Assembly: GCA_900772695.1 (NCBI GenBank)
Contig: CAAGRO010000031.1
Coordinates: forward strand, 1 to 8,170
Direction: 5' to 3'
Origin: an uncultured Oribacterium sp.
GTDB taxonomy: Bacteria; Bacillota; Clostridia; Lachnospirales; Lachnospiraceae
DNA length: 8,170 bases
The notes under the pieces: generated by a model
Told to the model about the DNA's origin: nothing
Database searches by the model: none
Seen by the model: the letters and a program-made list of their open reading frames with translations, nothing else
Made by a program: the position numbers and the translations under genes
Shown here: positions 6,069 to 8,170 of the stretch, piece after piece
Layout of the letters: the number at the start of each line of letters is the position of its first letter
Numbering within the stretch: position 1 is the first letter of the stretch

Positions 6069-6812
6069 ATGCTGATTAAAGCGATATTACTCGGTTTAGT
6101 TGGTATCGTCGGTGTCATCGACTCCAGATTGATCGGACGTCAGAACATCGGCAGACCACTGATCCTGAGTACACTGGCAGGCCTCGTATTGGGCGATGTC
6201 AGACAGGGTGTAATTTTAGGTGCATCCCTGGAACTTATTTCCATGGGATTTGTAGCGATCGGAGCAGCCGGACCACCAAACATGCAGTTCGGAAGCATCA
6301 TCGCCACTGCGTTTGCGATTCTTTCCGGTGCCTCCACCGAGGCGGCACTGACCATCGCCGTTCCGGTCGCCGTCATTGGCGAGTTCCTGAGTGTCATCAT
6401 GCGTATGGTGATCGCGCAGTTCTCTCACGTGGCAGATAAGGCCATCGAGAACGGACAGTTCAAGAAGGCGATTCATATCCACCTCTGGTGGTCCTTCGGC
6501 TTCAACGCGCTGGTTTACTTCATCCCGATTTTCCTGACGGTTTACTTCGGTACCGATCTGGTTACGAACCTGGTCGCTGCGATTCCGCAGGTCATCACGA
6601 ACGGCCTCACGGTTGCCGGTAACCTCTTATCCGCACTCGGATTTGCGATGCTGCTGAGTTCAATGCTGTCGAAGAAGATGTTCCCGTACTTCCTTCTCGG
6701 CTTCCTGATCGTCGCATATTCCGGCCTCAGCCTGATCGGCGTGACCATGTTCGCTGCGATCCTGGCATTCATCCTGGATAAGGTTCTGTATGGAAAGGGG
6801 GCAAATGCATAA
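6069..6812 (+). CDS. PTS mannose/fructose/sorbose family EIIC permease subunit
   Basis: Integral membrane subunit of 247 residues that forms the translocation unit with EIID. Several hydrophobic segments are evident, starting with MLIKAILLGLVG. The family-typical stretch GDVRQGVILGASLELISMG and the following GAAGPPN support EIIC. I chose ATG 6069 because AAGGAG lies about 7 nt upstream and the product then starts like other EIIC proteins. An in-frame ATG at 6036 would add 11 residues encoded by the ribosome-binding region itself. The stop overlaps the EIID start in TAATG (6810-6814). Substrate specificity probably resides mostly in EIIC and EIID but cannot be assigned by eye. Confidence 0.93.
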   Translation: MLIKAILLGLVGIVGVIDSRLIGRQNIGRPLILSTLAGLVLGDVRQGVILGASLELISMGFVAIGAAGPPNMQFGSIIATAFAILSGASTEAALTIAVPVAVIGEFLSVIMRMVIAQFSHVADKAIENGQFKKAIHIHLWWSFGFNALVYFIPIFLTVYFGTDLVTNLVAAIPQVITNGLTVAGNLLSALGFAMLLSSMLSKKMFPYFLLGFLIVAYSGLSLIGVTMFAAILAFILDKVLYGKGANA

Positions 6813-7639
6813 TGGAAACTCAGAAAGCATTAAAGAAGGTAAGCGATAAAGACTTACGTAAGGTCTTCCTGCATTCCCTCGCCATCATGTGCTCATGGAA
6901 CTATGAGCGTCAGATGCACATGGGCTTCATGTACGGCATGGCGCCGGTGCTCGACAAGCTGTATGCAGATGATGAGGAGAGAAAGAAGGAAGCGTACGAG
7001 CGGCATATGGAGTTCTTTAACTGCACACCGCAGCTGACCCCGTTTATCATGGGCCTCGCCGCTTCCATGGAGGAGCAGAACGCGAATTCGGAAGAGGGTG
7101 AGTTCCAGACCGAGTCGATCTCCATGATCAAGACCAGTCTGATGGGCCCGTTCGCCGGCATCGGTGACAGCTTCTTCCAGGGCACCATCCGCATCATCAC
7201 CTTCGGTATCGGTCTCTCGTTCGCGCAGCAGGGCAGCATCCTGGGCCCGATTCTCGCGGTACTCCTGTTTGCGATTCCGTCACTGCTGTTTGCGTACAAT
7301 GCCACCTTCTTCGGCTATCGCTCCGGTAACAAGTACCTCGCGAAGCTCTACCAGGAAGGTCTCATGGATCGCGTGATGCACTTCGCATCGATCGTCGGTC
7401 TCGCCGTCGTCGGCGGCATGGTGGCCAGCATGGTAAGTATCACCACGCCACTCACGTTCTCGACCGGTGGTACGAACCTGGTCATCCAGGATATGCTGGA
7501 TTCCATCATTCCGAAGATGCTTCCGTTCGTGTTTACGCTGGGCATCTACAACCTCGTTCAGAAGAAGGTCAATACCAATGTCCTGCTGATCGGCATCGTC
7601 CTGTTCGGCATGGTCATGGGTGCACTGGGCATTCTTTAA
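6812..7639 (+). CDS. PTS mannose/fructose/sorbose family EIID subunit
   Basis: Membrane subunit of 275 residues, unique to the mannose PTS family, that pairs with EIIC. Family features include SWNYERQMHMGFMYGMAP near residues 28-45, the FFNCTPQLTPFIMGL segment, and LMGPFAGIGDSFFQG. The C-terminal part is hydrophobic, with at least one convincing membrane span at the end. The ATG overlaps the EIIC stop by one base, with a G-rich ribosome binding site at 6797-6801. A pair of 21-22-nt repeats begins in the last codons of the gene. Family call is firm. Confidence 0.94.
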   Translation: METQKALKKVSDKDLRKVFLHSLAIMCSWNYERQMHMGFMYGMAPVLDKLYADDEERKKEAYERHMEFFNCTPQLTPFIMGLAASMEEQNANSEEGEFQTESISMIKTSLMGPFAGIGDSFFQGTIRIITFGIGLSFAQQGSILGPILAVLLFAIPSLLFAYNATFFGYRSGNKYLAKLYQEGLMDRVMHFASIVGLAVVGGMVASMVSITTPLTFSTGGTNLVIQDMLDSIIPKMLPFVFTLGIYNLVQKKVNTNVLLIGIVLFGMVMGALGIL

Positions 7640-7681
7640 AAAGAACGATACACTTCTTTAAAAGAGCGATACACTTCTTTA
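7632..7681. repeat. Tandem 21-22-nt direct repeats at the EIID stop
   Basis: The heptamer TTCTTTA occurs at 7632-7638, 7654-7660 and 7675-7681. The first two copies are each followed by a near-identical tail ending in CGATACAC. The repeat units are 22 nt (7632-7653) and 21 nt (7654-7674), plus a partial third. The array begins in the EIID stop region and continues into the spacer. It may come from slippage duplication, or it may be a binding site for a protein or RNA. Confidence 0.8.
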
Positions 7682-7684
7682 CCC

Positions 7685-7700
7685 CCACAGGAAACTGTGG
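7685..7700 (+). repeat. 6-bp hairpin with GAAA tetraloop
   Basis: CCACAG (7685-7690) and CTGTGG (7695-7700) pair perfectly around GAAA, a stable GNRA tetraloop in RNA. The hairpin is between C-rich flanks in the EIID-HPr spacer. No T-tract follows, so it is not a terminator. It could stabilise or help process the operon mRNA. Confidence 0.65.
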
Positions 7701-7721
7701 TATACCCCTGAAAAAATATCC

Positions 7722-7787
7722 AGACTTCCTGCATGCATAGTGAATTCGAGATCCGGAAAGCACTATACCGTGCAGGAAGTTTTGTTT
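7722..7787 (+). terminator. Terminator-like hairpin between EIID and HPr genes
   Basis: ACTTCCTGCA (7724-7733) pairs perfectly with 7771-7780, and ATAGTG (7737-7742) pairs with CACTAT (7761-7766). Two more pairs lie between, giving an interrupted stem of roughly 18-20 bp with an 18-nt loop. TTTTGTTT (7780-7787) follows at once, then the HPr ribosome binding site. The T-tract is interrupted, so termination is probably partial. It could act as an attenuator that lowers ptsH-ptsI expression relative to the permease, or as an RNA processing site. Confidence 0.5.
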
Positions 7788-7808
7788 ATAAAGAAAGGAC
7801 AGATAGAA

Positions 7809-8066
7809 ATGAAAGAATTTACATATGTGATCAAGGAAGAACTCGGACTGCATGCGAGACCAGCCGGACTGCTGGTGAAGGAAGCGAAGAAGTTCCAGAG
7901 CGCTACGACCCTCGCGGCGAAGGGAAAGACCGCCGCTGCCGGTAAGCTGATCGCCATCATGAGCATGGGCGTGAAGCAGGGCGACGAGGTGACGGTGCAG
8001 GTCGAGGGTCCGGATGAGGATGCAGCGTTCGAGGCGATGGAAAAATTCTTCCAGGAAAATCTGTAA
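7809..8066 (+). CDS. ptsH: HPr-family phosphocarrier protein with Lys at position 46
   Basis: Small cytosolic phosphocarrier of 85 residues that moves phosphate from Enzyme I to EIIA. The active-site motif GLHARPAG contains His15 at the standard position. Counting without gaps against Bacillus subtilis HPr, GKTAAAGKLIAIMSMG aligns with its Ser46 segment. The residue at position 46 is Lys, so the regulatory site used by HPr kinase/phosphorylase in catabolite repression is absent. Start ATG 7809 has AGGA at 7796-7799 and gives the normal length. Longer in-frame starts run through the hairpin and are unlikely. The gene is 35 nt before the Enzyme I gene. It may be the cell's main HPr or a dedicated copy for this operon; other copies cannot be seen from here. 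Confidence 0.95.
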   Translation: MKEFTYVIKEELGLHARPAGLLVKEAKKFQSATTLAAKGKTAAAGKLIAIMSMGVKQGDEVTVQVEGPDEDAAFEAMEKFFQENL

Positions 8067-8101
8067 TTCAGCGATCGATATAGAACCGGAGAGGACAGAA
8101 A

Positions 8102-8170
8102 ATGGAAAAGTACATCGGAAAGTCCGTTTATAAGGGAACGGCGATCGGTCCGATCAATGTTCTGAAGAAG
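8102..8170 (+). CDS. ptsI: PTS Enzyme I (PEP-protein phosphotransferase), N-terminus only
   Basis: The first 23 codons are present and the gene continues past the right edge. The product begins MEKYIGKSVYKGTAIGP, matching the N-terminal G-x-x-x-x-x-G-x-A-x-G pattern of Enzyme I. The catalytic histidine lies far downstream and is not in the window. ATG 8102 has GGAGAGGA (8088-8095) 6 nt upstream. Position right after HPr, as in the common ptsHI arrangement, strongly supports the call. Enzyme I would take phosphate from phosphoenolpyruvate and pass it to HPr. Confidence 0.85.
   Translation, partial: MEKYIGKSVYKGTAIGPINVLKK

Noticed and set aside
7632..7681. CRISPR-like array at the repeated TTCTTTA units
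   Set aside because: There are only two and a third units of 21-22 nt placed head to tail without unique spacers. They are simple tandem repeats.
7740..7808. Upstream ATG that would extend HPr by 23 residues
   Set aside because: The extension lies inside the terminator-like hairpin and would displace His15 from its standard position. ATG 7809 has a ribosome binding site and gives the normal length.

Overview
The window reads as chromosomal DNA of a Gram-positive anaerobe of the class Clostridia, most likely Lachnospiraceae. This is inferred from strong GGAGG-type ribosome binding sites, moderate to high GC, a YwlG-YggS pair, a DUF4143-type ATPase and a complete mannose-family PTS. Species cannot be fixed from the sequence alone. 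All confident genes are on the + strand.

Positions 1-243 hold no confident gene, only short inverted repeats. An orphan AAA-type ATPase with a DUF4143-like C-terminus (244-1455) follows and is visibly more AT-rich than its right-hand neighbours. A GC-rich pair comes next: a YwlG/UPF0340-family protein (1610-2182) and a YggS-type PLP-binding protein (2280-3008). Between them lies a 34-codon ORF that is a diverged tandem copy of the YwlG C-terminus. It is joined to both neighbours by ATGA stop/start overlaps.

The gap 3009-3394 holds a multi-stem palindromic element (3029-3152), a strong intrinsic terminator (3181-3228) and a sigma-A-type promoter (3311-3338). A short palindrome just before the next ribosome binding site completes it. 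I see nothing convincing in 3229-3310.

From 3395 to the right edge runs one apparent operon. It encodes a SIS-fold deglycase of the FrlB/FraB/GfrF type, a HAD phosphatase, PTS components EIIA, EIIB, EIIC and EIID, an HPr, and the first 23 codons of Enzyme I. The inferred pathway is that phosphate passes from PEP through EI, HPr (His15), EIIA (His12) and EIIB (His13) to a substrate imported by EIIC/EIID. The phosphorylated product, probably a glycated amino acid such as fructoselysine, is then split by the deglycase into a hexose phosphate and an amino acid. The role of the HAD phosphatase is open.

Three things stand out. The operon carries its own HPr and EI. The HPr keeps catalytic His15 but has Lys where regulatory Ser46 normally sits. 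The EIID-HPr spacer is packed with repeats and hairpins that could tune expression of the general PTS proteins.
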